The notes: a model not told the origin generated them from the sequence alone. 64,000 nucleotides of DNA from TH1177 sp042138015 (GCA_042138015.1 JBHIVA010000004.1:1-64000); one strand, 5' to 3'; positions 38,419 through 49,325 are shown, counted from the first letter of the stretch. Translations and numbers: made by a program.

Positions 38419-38874
38419 TTACTTCTTTAAATTATTAAAAGGCTTGTACGTCTTCCCTCTTGTGAAAACTGTTCTTTTAAGTATCGCTCTAAGGAAATCT
38501 CTAACTTCTCTTAACGTTATTATCATCATCTCATAATCATCATAATCGATCTTTTTTAATCTCTCTTTCAGAAGTGTAACTACCGTTATAATATCAATAT
38601 TTTTTTTTAAGTCTCTTTTAATAATGGACTTGACAGATGTATTCTCATATAAATTATTTTTTTTTAATCGAAGTTGAAAAATAGAATATTCTACCCAGCT
38701 ATATGCTTTCCAAAGATTAAAATCATTATCGTTTAGATTTCTTTCACCGGAGGCTATTTCTTTTAAATTTACAAAACTCATTATTTCAGTGCGGTCCAAG
38801 TTCTCTAAGTACATTTCTAAAAAGTCAATTGCCCTATGAACAATTATTTTTATTCTATTATCTTCAAAAGTCAT
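38419..38874 (-). CDS. Charged helical protein of unknown function
   Basis: 151 aa, soluble, mostly helical, strongly charged, ending in a basic tail (RGKTYKPFNNLKK). Composition and lack of motifs preclude a family call; a HEPN-like four-helix fold is conceivable but the RxxxxH motif is not visible. Convergent with purA, 20 bp apart. Confidence 0.5.
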   Translation of the reverse strand: MTFEDNRIKIIVHRAIDFLEMYLENLDRTEIMSFVNLKEIASGERNLNDNDFNLWKAYSWVEYSIFQLRLKKNNLYENTSVKSIIKRDLKKNIDIITVVTLLKERLKKIDYDDYEMMIITLREVRDFLRAILKRTVFTRGKTYKPFNNLKK

Positions 38875-39039
38875 TTAAGTTTTTTAATTATATTAAAAAT
38901 TAATAATATAAATTCTATTTTATTCTAAAACTCAAGATGATTTTATATCCTATCTGTTATACATATAAAATATTCTGGATAGTATATATCCGATTCTTTA
39001 AAATCTAAAATCAGTTCAACTTTCGCATGTAAAATATAA

Positions 39040-39366
39040 TCATTTAGTTTTTTCAACTTCTATTGTACATTTAGTTACAACTCCAGCAATAACTCCTAAG
39101 GCTGCAAGCCATGGAGCTAACGCAACTGTTGCAACAACCCCAGCTGTACCCCAAGTAACTGGAATAGAGATAAGTACTTCTCCTTTATCATCTTTAACGA
39201 TGATCTTTCTAACATTCGCATCTCGTACCATGTGCTTAACTCTTCCTATTAAGTTATCAGCAGAAACTTTATACACATCCCTCTTCATTCCTATTTGATT
39301 TCCACAATTCAGACAAAATCTCGAATTGGAAGGAAGTTCTATTTTACATTCATTGCAATAGTTCAT
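39040..39366 (-). CDS. Zinc-ribbon plus DUF4342 domain protein
   Basis: 108 aa. An N-terminal zinc ribbon (CNECKIELPSNSRFCLNCG) is followed by a DUF4342-like domain: LIGRVKHMVRDANVRKIIVK, then a glycine/alanine-rich hydrophobic segment (GVVATVALAPWLAALGVIAG) and the end TKCTIEVEK. DUF4342 proteins are small, often membrane-associated and of unknown function. The zinc ribbon is an added N-terminal module. Confidence 0.7.
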   Translation of the reverse strand: MNYCNECKIELPSNSRFCLNCGNQIGMKRDVYKVSADNLIGRVKHMVRDANVRKIIVKDDKGEVLISIPVTWGTAGVVATVALAPWLAALGVIAGVVTKCTIEVEKTK

Positions 39367-40268
39367 ACGTTGTCATAAAGAAATCATCCTTATTTCTTTA
39401 TCGTAATAATTTTTTAGATAATTAGCTCGCGAAATGATTAGATAAACTCATCTTTACAAAATTGAGTTAATTAGGGAATATTATTTTCTTAGGTTAGATA
39501 TATCAATCAAATTTAAATTTTTTTTTACATTTAAATGAATTTAAGAATTTAAACTTCAGTATTTTGAGGTCTTTATATTTTTAAAGGATACATTTTTTCC
39601 CAAAATATATATTTTCAATTTAATTTGGTGTAAGGACAATTATGAAAAATATAAACACTTTTCGAATACTCATAATCTGTGATGATTAAAATTTATGATT
39701 TATGATTAATTAATTATAACCGAAAAATTTTATTTTAATATAAATCTAAAAAATATGCCATTAAATCTTTGAGTTTTATCAGTTATTTTTGTAAAAATTA
39801 TAACCTTTTTAGTATTATGACATTTAAGATGAAAAAAAGGATATTTCTTTTAATAATAACTGATAGTTTTACCTTTATCTATAGTTAAGAAATAAAAAAA
39901 CTAAATCTAATTGAGTGTACAAGTCATAATTCTTATATAAATTTCGCTAACTGTCTTTTCAGATTTGGGATAGTAGAAAATTATAAGTAATGTGCTATTG
40001 CATTTTTAGTATTAATTGTAGAAAATATCAATTTTGGCAATCCAATTACTTTTTTTGAAATTTTCAATCCAACTCATATTAATGAACTTACTCTAAATAA
40101 TGATGAAAGTGTTTGTTATAATCTGTAAAAATAATAGTGCTCATAAGGAAAAATAAATTATTATAATATATGATCTAATTATTTTAATTTATCGGTATAA
40201 TCTAGGACTGTATCTTTTATTCATCTCTCTTTCTTTAAATCCGAAATTTACCATAGATATTAATTACC
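39367..40268. other. 900-bp AT-rich spacer
   Basis: No gene or RNA recognised; A/T-run-rich sequence preceding the pyrF operon. Confidence 0.4.
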
Positions 40269-41000
40269 TTGTTCTTTGAAGATATTTGCTTGGAATTAAA
40301 ATCACCATTCTATGTTGAGTTATTTGATTTAAACAATTTTGGCAGACTAGTTTGTGCTTTGGAACGTTCTCCCTTACCCTCATTTTCTATAAATCTAAAA
40401 GGAGAAAATATCTTTTCGGTTCAAACAGAATTCGTAAACGGGATTCCTCTTATTTACTATGTAAAGTTTCCAGCACATCAAGATGAATACCCAGCAAATC
40501 CTTCTTCTTCCTATCACTATCTTGCATATAGATGCACAACTTCATATGAAACTGTCATGCCAGTAGAAACCGCATCTAATACTTTATATGTTTATTCACC
40601 TATTATTAACATAGAAAAACTCCCTTCTATCATGGAGAAAAGCTCTAGAAGGAGTAAAAAACTCAGCTACACAAAGATAAAATTGCGTGATCTTTCGAGC
40701 CTCGTAAGAGTAGCTGCTTATAAAACTATATATGATGAACCACCATTACCTATTTTTGTATTCAAGAACAAGAAAAGTGAACAATATTCCTTAGGAACCT
40801 CCTTAAACTTTATGGATAATGACAATTTAACCTATTATTATTACTTGGATATAGATTACGAACCAGGTAGATTTCTAAAGTACTCAAGCCAGAAATCGGA
40901 ACGACCAATATTTACTAACAATTTAGAAGAGCATGGATATATTTATCTTAAAGTTATTAGACTTATCAACGAACATCCGCTCGTGACTAACGATGATTAA
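40269..41000 (+). CDS. Protein of unknown function coupled to pyrF
   Basis: 243 aa, soluble, beta-rich with conserved-looking patches (PLIYYVKFPAHQDEYPANPSSS region and KIKLRDLSSLVRVAAYKT). TTG start. Its end overlaps the pyrF start by 8 bp, so the two are translationally coupled. No known domain; a pyrimidine-related or regulatory role is only a guess from context. Confidence 0.6.
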   Translation: MFFEDICLELKSPFYVELFDLNNFGRLVCALERSPLPSFSINLKGENIFSVQTEFVNGIPLIYYVKFPAHQDEYPANPSSSYHYLAYRCTTSYETVMPVETASNTLYVYSPIINIEKLPSIMEKSSRRSKKLSYTKIKLRDLSSLVRVAAYKTIYDEPPLPIFVFKNKKSEQYSLGTSLNFMDNDNLTYYYYLDIDYEPGRFLKYSSQKSERPIFTNNLEEHGYIYLKVIRLINEHPLVTNDD

Positions 41001-41805
41001 CTATTTCTCTTATAAATATAAGATACATGACTCTTCAATAAAAAAAAAAACTCCAATTATTTTAGCGTTAGATTTAGATTATTGTAACGATCTTTTGTTT
41101 AAAAAATGCTATAATTTGATCTCAGAATTAGGAAATCAAATATGTGCAATAAAAATTAACTTTCATTTACTTTTGTCATTATCAGGAAAAGAAATAGTAG
41201 AATTAAACATTTTCGCCAAGGAAAAAAATATTTCTGTAATTGCAGATATCAAACTAAATGATATAGGAAATACTAATATTATTACTATTAATAAATTGTG
41301 TAATTTAAGGTTTGATGCAGTAATAGTTAACCCAATTATAGGTGTTACAGAAACAAAATCACTTGTCGAATATGCTCATGCCAAAGATTTTGGGGTTTTA
41401 ACTCTGCTATATATGAGTCATCCTGGAGCAATTGAAGGTTACGGGCTAAAAATAGTCAATAACTCAAAAAAGATTTCATATTCGGATTCATTCACTACAA
41501 TCTCGCATGATAAAGAAATTATACCTCTATATCGAATTCTTTATAATTATGGTAAATCATGTAATACAGATGGATTCATTATAGGGGGTACTAAAACAGA
41601 CATTATTAAAGAGATATCAAGTCTAGGTAGCGATATTCCTATTTACTCACCTGGAATAATAACTCAGGGTGGAGATATTAATTCCGTAATGACCTCAGGG
41701 TCAGATTATTTGATAATAGGTAGATATATTATAAATTCTTCTTCACCAATAAAGACTACAGAAAATCTCTTAGCTAAGATAAGAAAATATAGTAGGTTTC
41801 AATAG
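40993..41805 (+). CDS. pyrF: Orotidine 5'-phosphate decarboxylase
   Basis: Final step of UMP synthesis (OMP to UMP). 270 aa TIM barrel. The catalytic set is visible: LALDLD near residue 24-29, K54 (AIKIN), then the D85-x-K87-x-x-D90 triad in IADIKLNDIGNT, and the phosphate-binding end SPGIITQGGD with IIGRYII. The spacing fits the longer archaeal/bacterial form often labelled PyrF type 2. Start ATG overlaps the upstream unknown gene. Confidence 0.92.
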   Translation: MINYFSYKYKIHDSSIKKKTPIILALDLDYCNDLLFKKCYNLISELGNQICAIKINFHLLLSLSGKEIVELNIFAKEKNISVIADIKLNDIGNTNIITINKLCNLRFDAVIVNPIIGVTETKSLVEYAHAKDFGVLTLLYMSHPGAIEGYGLKIVNNSKKISYSDSFTTISHDKEIIPLYRILYNYGKSCNTDGFIIGGTKTDIIKEISSLGSDIPIYSPGIITQGGDINSVMTSGSDYLIIGRYIINSSSPIKTTENLLAKIRKYSRFQ

Positions 41806-41816
41806 AAAATAAAAAT

Positions 41817-41936
41817 ATGAACTTGTTACATTTAACACCAGAACATCTAAAATCACAAAAATATAAATTAGATTATGAGCGGATTAAACGTCATAAACTA
41901 AAAAAATGTAAATTCGATTTATTTGAAAATATTTAA
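41817..41936 (+). CDS. Possible 39-aa protein downstream of pyrF
   Basis: ATG start 11 bp after pyrF, product MNLLHLTPEHLKSQKYKLDY followed by a Lys/Arg-rich helix. Only its position directly after pyrF supports it; no motif. It could be a fortuitous frame. Confidence 0.3.
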   Translation: MNLLHLTPEHLKSQKYKLDYERIKRHKLKKCKFDLFENI

Positions 41937-42819
41937 TATTATAGTTTTTCTTGTCGTTAATAAATTATTTTTAAAAAAGGCAAACCAATATGATATTACC
42001 ACATAACTAACCTGTTATTGTTTCTTCACAATTAATAGTTAGGTGATTTAGAATTTTTATTATAAATATACTATAACTGTTAATTGATTTCTATGTTCGT
42101 CAATTGCCATTTTGATATAACATTAATCATTCTTTTAGGCAATTTCTGAATTTAAAATTAAATAGGATTTATTGGTAAGTGTTCTCATTTTGTGTCTGGT
42201 ATATTATTAGAACATTTTCTGAAATAAAAAAACCTATTGAAAAGTAATCTCTATACTTAGTATTGTCATAAAAATAGTTAAATCTAAATACTGTATTAGG
42301 AGTATCCAATTACTTTAGTGTCATATTTATTGTTTTTACATAGTTCTAATTTTTGCCTGTTTTTTGGTTATGTAATGTTTATTTGTTTTGAAATTACCGT
42401 TTTCTCATTAATGATATATAATAAATAATTAAAATCTTTGTTACCCATTATTCTTCCTTAATTGTCACACCATTTTTATTTTAAATAACTTCTATAAATT
42501 ACAAATTAATATTTCATCTGAATCAGGATAATAATATAACTTTCTATGAAATTTTGAATCATATAATTTTTTTTGATGATATGAATTTTGTAATCATTTT
42601 GATAATGAGGAATAATGTTAAGACTTTATAAGTTGAATCGATTTTGATTATATAACTTATAATAAATCTCAATTAATATTTAATGAAAGACGATATATCA
42701 CAATTCTAAGTAAATATCTTCATTACAGATAACAATATATTCTAAAAATATATACAAGAAAATAAATCAATGTGTGGAGGATTTTCTTCCTTATCGACAA
42801 AATTTTTTAACTAGGAACT
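41937..42819. other. 880-bp AT-rich spacer
   Basis: Nothing recognised. Convergent ends of the pyrF operon and the PfkB kinase gene flank it. Confidence 0.4.
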
Positions 42820-43719
42820 CTATCTGTTATTTATAAAACGTTTGTACACATTAACTCTATCTTCTATTTCTTCACTTGATAAGTTGATTAAGTTTCTTGT
42901 TCCATAGTCTTGAATTGCGAACGAACCCATGACATTCCCGTAAATACATGCTTCTTTTAACATACTTTCCTTCAATTTATCTTTTTTTGCCAAATAACCT
43001 AAAAATCCACCAGCAAAACAATCTCCCGCACCTGTAGGATCTACAACATTTTCAATAGGAAATGCCGGTAGTAAAAAAATCATATCTTGATAAAATAACA
43101 TCGAGCCGTGTTCGCCCTTTTTTATTATTACAAAATCTTTCACATTTTCTTTAATTATCTTAGCACATTTTATCAAATTGTGTTCATGTGTAAGTAATCT
43201 GGCTTCTTGTGAATCTATTATAATTCCGTTTACATTTTTCATTAATCTGTTTAATTCTTCGTATTTTGTGATAATCCAATATTCTATAGTATCACATATT
43301 ACCAATTTAGGATCACTAAATAATTTTAAAATCTTAATATTTTGTGTTGGATCGTTGTTAGCAAGAAAAATAAATTTTGAATCAACGTACTCTTCAGGAA
43401 TTATTGGTTCAAAGTTTTCTATGACATTGAGCTCTGTTCTATTGGATCTTCGGACAGTCAGAGTTTTATCAAAAGAGGAATCATAATGAAATGTCTTACC
43501 ATTTTTTTTAAGTAGGACGCCTCTGGTGTCAACATTTCTATTCAATATTTCCATATATCTTGACGGAAAGTCCGAACCAATTATACCAACAAGATTCGTA
43601 GGAACATATTTAGAAGCTGATAAAGAGGCGTAAGTTGCAGCCCCTCCCAACATTCTAGTGAGAGTCTTTGAGTAAGTTCTAGTTGTATCCAGAGCAATTG
43701 TTCCAAAGACAGTTAACAT
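42820..43719 (-). CDS. PfkB-family carbohydrate/nucleoside kinase
   Basis: 299-aa ribokinase-fold kinase. The N-terminal GGAATYAS sugar-side motif and the C-terminal VDPTGAGDCFAGGFLGYL with catalytic D233 are both intact. Substrate is not evident: archaeal PfkB proteins act on ribose, adenosine, cytidine, 2-keto-3-deoxygluconate or fructose phosphates. Monocistronic, divergent from ubiX. Confidence 0.85.
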   Translation of the reverse strand: MLTVFGTIALDTTRTYSKTLTRMLGGAATYASLSASKYVPTNLVGIIGSDFPSRYMEILNRNVDTRGVLLKKNGKTFHYDSSFDKTLTVRRSNRTELNVIENFEPIIPEEYVDSKFIFLANNDPTQNIKILKLFSDPKLVICDTIEYWIITKYEELNRLMKNVNGIIIDSQEARLLTHEHNLIKCAKIIKENVKDFVIIKKGEHGSMLFYQDMIFLLPAFPIENVVDPTGAGDCFAGGFLGYLAKKDKLKESMLKEACIYGNVMGSFAIQDYGTRNLINLSSEEIEDRVNVYKRFINNR

Positions 43720-43958
43720 CTTCTTGGTTTATTTGGATATATTGGCATTATAAAAATTAATTGCGGATAATCTATGTAGTAGTTATAGATATTGATTAAA
43801 AGAAATCCTTTCTATTATTAATATAATTTATATTATATAATAGCTAAATCTATAACCTAAATATAACCTATATTTTGACTATTATTTTTTAATGGCAATT
43901 GTCTTTTTGAATATTTAATTAAGATAAATACTTATCATCGATTCTCACATCACGATAT

Positions 43959-44528
43959 GTGAAAAAACTTGTTGTTGCAATAACTGGCGGGTCAGGAGTG
44001 ATTTACGGAATTAAACTATTAAAATATCTCAATCAGTTAAATTTAGAAACACATCTCATACTTAGTGAATGGGGAGCTAAGACAATCAGGATTGAAACAA
44101 ATGCTGATCCCAACCTATTGAAATCTCTTGCTACATTTCATTACGATAATAACAATATGGCCGCATCCATATCAAGCGGGTCTTTTAAAACTGACGGTAT
44201 GGTAATCATACCGTGTAGTATGAAAACTTTATCAAGTATAACTCATGGCTTCGATGATAGTCTTATCTCAAGGTCTGCAAGTGTTTGTATAAAGGAACAT
44301 AGAAAATTGGTTATTGTTCCAAGAGAAACACCTCTTTCTACGATTCATCTTGAAAACATGTTAAAACTCTCTGAGATGAACGTAACAATTTTACCTGCGA
44401 TGCCTGGTTTTTATTCAAAACCATCTAGCATTGATGATTTAATCTCCCATATAGTAGGAAAGGTATTGGATCAATTTGATATAAATCACAATATGTATAA
44501 AAGATGGGGTCAAGAAAAACTAGTCTAA
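43959..44528 (+). CDS. ubiX: Flavin prenyltransferase
   Basis: 189 aa, UbiX/Pad1 family, makes prenylated FMN, the cofactor of UbiD-type decarboxylases. N-terminal KKLVVAITGGSGVIYGIKLL (FMN site), the middle GMVIIPCSMKTLSSITHGF and the LVIVPRETPLSTIHLENML region are characteristic. GTG start. No ubiD is nearby in the window. Confidence 0.93.
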   Translation: MKKLVVAITGGSGVIYGIKLLKYLNQLNLETHLILSEWGAKTIRIETNADPNLLKSLATFHYDNNNMAASISSGSFKTDGMVIIPCSMKTLSSITHGFDDSLISRSASVCIKEHRKLVIVPRETPLSTIHLENMLKLSEMNVTILPAMPGFYSKPSSIDDLISHIVGKVLDQFDINHNMYKRWGQEKLV

Positions 44529-45331
44529 TTAGATTTTTTGAAATTTTATTTCTATATTATCCAATTAAACCACTAATGATTAGGCACAATAAAACTTATG
44601 TGAATATCAAAGTTAACTACAACACATAAAAGAAATATTGAACGATCAACAAATAAAAAATTGCAAATCATTGTTTTTTATTCTATTATATTTCAATAGT
44701 AAAAATCGAAGTTGAGGCAGAATTTCCTATGCTCTAAAGTTTGTTTCTAAATCAAAAAGTGATCAGAATTTATATATTTGGTTATTCAAAGAATATGATT
44801 TCTTTAGGATGTATTGATACTATCTCTAAAATTCAGACAACTTAAATAATGAGACTATTTTAGAATTTATTAAATATATAATACTTAATTCACAACTAAT
44901 TATATAATCTTTCAAGAATAAAATATGTGATCCCTCTGGATTATAAATTTTTAATTTCCTGATATATGACAAAATGAATTCTTATGTATCAATAATTATA
45001 TATTTTAGTGAAATATATGTAAAATGTAGATTCGGTTCTAAGTAGGATTCTATCTCATAATAATTTTAGAAACCATTGGAATAGATGTTTATACGTATGA
45101 TTCTGTTTTAACAAGATTATGTCTGTTTAAAAAAAACTTACTTTTTTCCCTACCAGATATTACTAAATTCTTATTATAAAACTTAAAATCAGATCAACTA
45201 ACCTACATAGAAATGAATTTATTTAATGACTTTATTATGTAGTTATCTAAAAGATTAAGTTTTCATATAAAAGATAAAAAATTTTTAAAATACCCTTTAA
45301 TTAATTCACAACTGAGTTATAATATTGGTAT
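44529..45331. other. 800-bp AT-rich spacer
   Basis: No gene or RNA recognised between the convergent ubiX and dim2-like genes. Confidence 0.4.
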
Positions 45332-45889
45332 TTATTCCCACAATTTCATTCGTTCAAGTTTAGCTTTTCTTTTTATTTCTTGAAGGAAATTATATACAAC
45401 TTTATGTGATTTACCTAAGCAGAGCATATTAATTGCTTTAGCAGCTAAATTTATTTGTTCAGGCAATCCTATAATACTAACGTTGTGTCCATAAACAGAA
45501 ATATAAGTACCTGTCAATTCTTCGATAGTTCTACGTGATTTACCTCGTTCTCCGATTAGTCTACTTTTAATTCTTATCATTTTATTTTCTGACTTTCCAG
45601 CGAAACTTCTGATATCAATAATTTCCAACATATTGTTCTCACCAAACAAGTCAAATGCACGCTCTGGTGAAAAACCTTTTGAAATAGCATTTACAATCTC
45701 AGTTGCTTTATTCAAGTCTAATATATTATAATCATTACTTTGGGAACTTAAAGTTACATCCCCATATTCGCTATCTATAACAATATCGATTTTGAATTTT
45801 TTCTTTATTTCCTCCTTTGTATTTCCATTTTTACCAATAATCGCACCTACTCGATCCTTTGGAATTCTGATATTACGTTCATAACTCAA
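45332..45889 (-). CDS. KH-domain ribosome biogenesis protein (aDim2/Pno1-like)
   Basis: 185 aa with two KH domains: the first holds VGAIIGKNGNTKEEIKKKF, the second SRLIGERGKSRRTIEELTG with a later SIIGLPEQINLAAKAINML. This two-KH architecture is the archaeal Dim2/Pno1/Krr1-like protein that binds near the 16S rRNA 3' end during small-subunit maturation. Last of a same-strand series: nucleotidyltransferase, DUF424 protein, this gene. Confidence 0.88.
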   Translation of the reverse strand: MSYERNIRIPKDRVGAIIGKNGNTKEEIKKKFKIDIVIDSEYGDVTLSSQSNDYNILDLNKATEIVNAISKGFSPERAFDLFGENNMLEIIDIRSFAGKSENKMIRIKSRLIGERGKSRRTIEELTGTYISVYGHNVSIIGLPEQINLAAKAINMLCLGKSHKVVYNFLQEIKRKAKLERMKLWE

Positions 45890-45957
45890 TACTTTGACCT
45901 CCTACTGTATTTTTGAAGTTAAGATTCTTTTAAATATTGACTTATGGAATAGTTAAA

Positions 45958-46320
45958 CTAATAGTTTTTAGTAAACTTATAAATCATTAAAAACGGTATG
46001 TCTGAAATGGTTTTTATACTATCTTTCTTAGCTAATTTCCAATCTAATGACTTTTGTATTACCCTATTCCCAATCAGATTGGCTATTGAAGATTTTTTTA
46101 ATAAATCTTGAATCTGTTTTTCATCCATTGGCTCGATGAAAAATTCTCGGTTAATATCTACATTAAGAGATCCATTAGATATTTTTTTCCCTAGAAGTTC
46201 TTCATCACATATATTGATCATTAATGATCCTTGATAATTCATTTTTCTCACATAGTATTGAGGTTTTTTTGGAATTTCGCGATCTTTACCATTTAAGTTA
46301 ATCTTATCCATTAATCTCAA
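45958..46320 (-). CDS. DUF424 family protein
   Basis: 120 aa. Core reads LMINICDEELLGKKIS, then NREFFIEPMDEKQI, SIANLIGNRVIQ and the end TISDIPFLMIYKF, a pattern matching the archaeal DUF424 family, which is often found beside translation and ribosome genes. No function known. Sits 68 bp upstream of the KH protein gene. Confidence 0.7.
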   Translation of the reverse strand: MRLMDKINLNGKDREIPKKPQYYVRKMNYQGSLMINICDEELLGKKISNGSLNVDINREFFIEPMDEKQIQDLLKKSSIANLIGNRVIQKSLDWKLAKKDSIKTISDIPFLMIYKFTKNY

Positions 46321-46438
46321 CCATTCCGTTTCTAGTTAGTTATTATCGTTTCTTTCTCTATTAATTCTTTTTTTAGAACGATTAGATGCCGATTAATAGA
46401 GGAATTCGAGCAACAAATTAATTCAAAATATTAAAATA

Positions 46439-47146
46439 TTATATTTTTCCTAACTTTTTAGTATATTCCTTATATGCTTCAAGATATGATCTTTTGTCTC
46501 CTATATCTATAAATCCAGAGTCTATGGTAAATGCCTTTACAAGTCTTCTTCTTTTTATTGCCTTTTCTACTATTTTATCCATGCCAATAGTACTAGACCT
46601 TGGAATTAGTTTTAAAAAATCCTTTTCCATGATATAACATCCTATATTTATTAACCCACCTACTTCAGGTTTTTCCTTCCACGCAGTAACAGTTTTGTTA
46701 TTTTTTTGAATCTCAATAAACCCGTATTTTAGTCGTGTTTTGTAATTCATTAAAGCCATTGAAAGAAATGCATTCGATTTCTCATGATTCTCGATCATCC
46801 TTTCCAAATTAAAATTATAAACTGAATCTCCATAAAGACATACAAAACGATCGTGAAGTATAGGCTCTGCTGTTTTTAACTGTCCAGCTGTTGCAAGAGG
46901 TTTCTCAGATCTTACATATGAAATTTTAATTCCAAATCTTCCCCCATCCTCAAAATAATCTTCAATGGATCTATGTAAATAACTTACACAAATTATTATT
47001 TCATCTATTGTCTCATTATTTGTTATCCACTCAATAAGATGTTCTAATAATGGTTTATTTCCCAAAGGCAACATAGGTTTAGGAATGAAGAAGGTATAAG
47101 GTTGCAATCTAGTACCTAAACCCCCAGCTAGTATTACAGCCTGCAT
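46439..47146 (-). CDS. Sugar-phosphate nucleotidyltransferase
   Basis: 235 aa NTP-transferase: AVILAGGLGTRLQPYTFFIP (nucleotide loop) and KPMLPLGNKPLLEHLI, then LYGDSVYNF (metal Asp), AWKEKPEVGGLINIGCYI, and IDIGDKRSYLEAY near the end. Resembles archaeal mannose-1-phosphate guanylyltransferase/glucose-1-phosphate thymidylyltransferase-type proteins lacking a hexapeptide C-terminal domain. The sugar is not determined. Confidence 0.85.
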   Translation of the reverse strand: MQAVILAGGLGTRLQPYTFFIPKPMLPLGNKPLLEHLIEWITNNETIDEIIICVSYLHRSIEDYFEDGGRFGIKISYVRSEKPLATAGQLKTAEPILHDRFVCLYGDSVYNFNLERMIENHEKSNAFLSMALMNYKTRLKYGFIEIQKNNKTVTAWKEKPEVGGLINIGCYIMEKDFLKLIPRSSTIGMDKIVEKAIKRRRLVKAFTIDSGFIDIGDKRSYLEAYKEYTKKLGKI

Positions 47147-47228
47147 TTTTTGATCTACATTTCTAACCGAAGTTAATTAACTTATAAATCATTAATTTCC
47201 TGTCTACTAATTTTTAGAATAATATAAC

Positions 47229-48572
47229 CTAAGCATATAAACTAATTATTTTTTTAACATATGTAATAATATCATGAGGAGAATTCCCGAATAAAATTAT
47301 CATTGGTTCTTTCCCCATATCTCCTTTATGGTATATTAATTTTGCATTTTTATTTTTTGAAAGAGCTTCCCTAACTCCCCATCTAACAGAACTACCTTCG
47401 TTCTCCTTGATCTTTTGAGGTTCAAGATTTCGATTATATTCAGAAATTATGAGAAATCTTTTACATATGTCCACTATTTTTATATCATATTTGATATTAA
47501 TTGCTGATCTGATAGACGTTTTCCTCTTCATATATTCTAAAAGTGCTGAAGCAACATGTTTTGAAACACCAAATTCAACACATGAAGCAGGTCTTACTTT
47601 TTTCCCTATTTTAATTATTCTTCCTTTAACTCCTGCTATATCTTTTATATCACTGGCTTCAGGAATAGCATAAACAAAATTTGATTGTGTTTCTGGGACT
47701 AATATACCCACATTCTCAATTTCTTGGAATTTTTCAATTGCATTGGCTAAATCTGATATTACTTCGTATCTAAATGATTCTAAATAGGTTACAAATGTAG
47801 GCTCTACTATAGGTAACCCACTACCAATGTGAAACGTATTCTTCAAAGATCGATGTAAAAAATCGTTAGCCATCCTACAAGCCATTTTGATGGCAAATCC
47901 TTTCGTTATGAAGGAAGTGATTGCGGAAGAGAAGTTACAACCGGATCCATGATTTTCAGATATTAGTTGCCAGGGCTTTGAAAATTCAGTAATAGTATTA
48001 TTGTGGTCTAATAACATATCTATTGAATGTTCCCTTTTTAATCTAATACTTTTTAGAATTACATTTTTCGCCCCTAATGATTTGATTAAATTTAAAGCTT
48101 CAATAATTGTTTTTTTATCTTTAATTTTTCTCTTAGAAAGTAGTTCTGCTTCTTTAATATTAGGAGTAATTATGGTAGCTAATGGAAGTATTTTGTCAAT
48201 ATAATAATTCAAACTATTTGCTTTTAACAATTCAAATTGATTGGATGAATAGAAAATAGGATCCACTATAATCGGAATATTTTTGGCCTTCAGTATTTTG
48301 TATATACAATCAATTATCCTTTTGTTATATACAACGCCGATCTTAATTGAATCAATTTTGATATCGTCCAATATCGTTTTTATCTGTCCAGCAACCAGAT
48401 TTGATGGTAGAGGAAATAATCCCGATATCTTGCTAGTATTTTGTAGCGTTATAGTAGTTATGGCACTACATCCATACACACCAAGAAGGGAAAAAGTTTT
48501 CAAATCTGCTTGTATCCCTGCACCAGAGCTTGGATCACTTCCTGCGATCGTCAAAACTGATTTTATTTTCAT
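47229..48572 (-). CDS. thiD: Bifunctional HMP(-P) kinase / thiamine-phosphate synthase ThiD-ThiN
   Basis: 447 aa. The N-terminal ThiD domain (about 1-265) starts VLTIAGSDPSSGAGIQADLKT and has the ATP site ENHGSGCNFSSAITSFI. The C-terminal ThiN domain (about 275-447) includes GVKGRIIKIGKKVRPASCVEFGVSKH and GDMGKEPMIILFG. ThiN replaces ThiE in many archaea, joining HMP-PP and thiazole phosphate. thi4, which makes the thiazole, lies 2.2 kb away on the other strand. Confidence 0.95.
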   Translation of the reverse strand: MKIKSVLTIAGSDPSSGAGIQADLKTFSLLGVYGCSAITTITLQNTSKISGLFPLPSNLVAGQIKTILDDIKIDSIKIGVVYNKRIIDCIYKILKAKNIPIIVDPIFYSSNQFELLKANSLNYYIDKILPLATIITPNIKEAELLSKRKIKDKKTIIEALNLIKSLGAKNVILKSIRLKREHSIDMLLDHNNTITEFSKPWQLISENHGSGCNFSSAITSFITKGFAIKMACRMANDFLHRSLKNTFHIGSGLPIVEPTFVTYLESFRYEVISDLANAIEKFQEIENVGILVPETQSNFVYAIPEASDIKDIAGVKGRIIKIGKKVRPASCVEFGVSKHVASALLEYMKRKTSIRSAINIKYDIKIVDICKRFLIISEYNRNLEPQKIKENEGSSVRWGVREALSKNKNAKLIYHKGDMGKEPMIILFGNSPHDIITYVKKIISLYA

Positions 48573-48734
48573 GTCAATTTATTATCATTTATTATGATAT
48601 TTGAAATTTTTATGTTTATAATATTATATTTTTCGTACATTAATCCCTGGTACTAAATTTTATTATCATCTTGGAGAATACATTCAATCCAATTCTTAAT
48701 TAACCATAACACATTTGGCTCCTAATTTATTATT

Positions 48735-49178
48735 CTAGATTTTCATAAGAATAAATATTGATAGCAGTCCTAAAGCACCAAATAAAATCATCGTTGCCTT
48801 CCATATACCCATGTTGGCTTTTTCAGTAATATCCCACATTCCGCCTCTAAAACCTTCATTTTTATTTCCTCTTTTAAGATTCTCGTAACTATAATATCGT
48901 TCAAAATCTGCCGAAGGTGTCCATCTAAATCTTGAATCAGAGAAATCAGGATTGTTTATTGGTACCTTTTTATTAAATAATAGATCATACCTTTCCTTAG
49001 TTTTTTCATCGGAAAGAACTTCATAAGCTTCAACAATTTCCATGAACTTGTCTCTAGATTCTTGAGAGTTCATATTTTTGTCAGGATGATGTTTTAAAGC
49101 TAAGTCTCTAAAAGCTTTTTTAATATCCTTTTGAGTTGCATTAATACTTAAGCCCAAGATTTTGTAATAATCAGACAC
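48735..49178 (-). CDS. Membrane-anchored J-domain protein
   Basis: 147 aa. J-domain at residues 3-66 with HPD at 31-33 (LALKHHPDKN), a short spacer including a FRWTPSADF segment, and a C-terminal hydrophobic helix (about 124-145) that anchors it. No Gly/Phe or zinc domain, so it is a type III co-chaperone that would recruit DnaK/Hsp70 to the membrane. No dnaK is nearby. Confidence 0.88.
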   Translation of the reverse strand: MSDYYKILGLSINATQKDIKKAFRDLALKHHPDKNMNSQESRDKFMEIVEAYEVLSDEKTKERYDLLFNKKVPINNPDFSDSRFRWTPSADFERYYSYENLKRGNKNEGFRGGMWDITEKANMGIWKATMILFGALGLLSIFILMKI

Positions 49179-49325
49179 CTACAATAATATTCGATGACCA
49201 AATTATATTTTTTTTTCGGTTCATACCTCTTTTCTTTACTATTTATTATAGAATCAAATATAATGCATTAATCATTAAGTTACAGAGTATATATTTTAAT
49301 CATAATCTATTTATCTTCGTAATGG

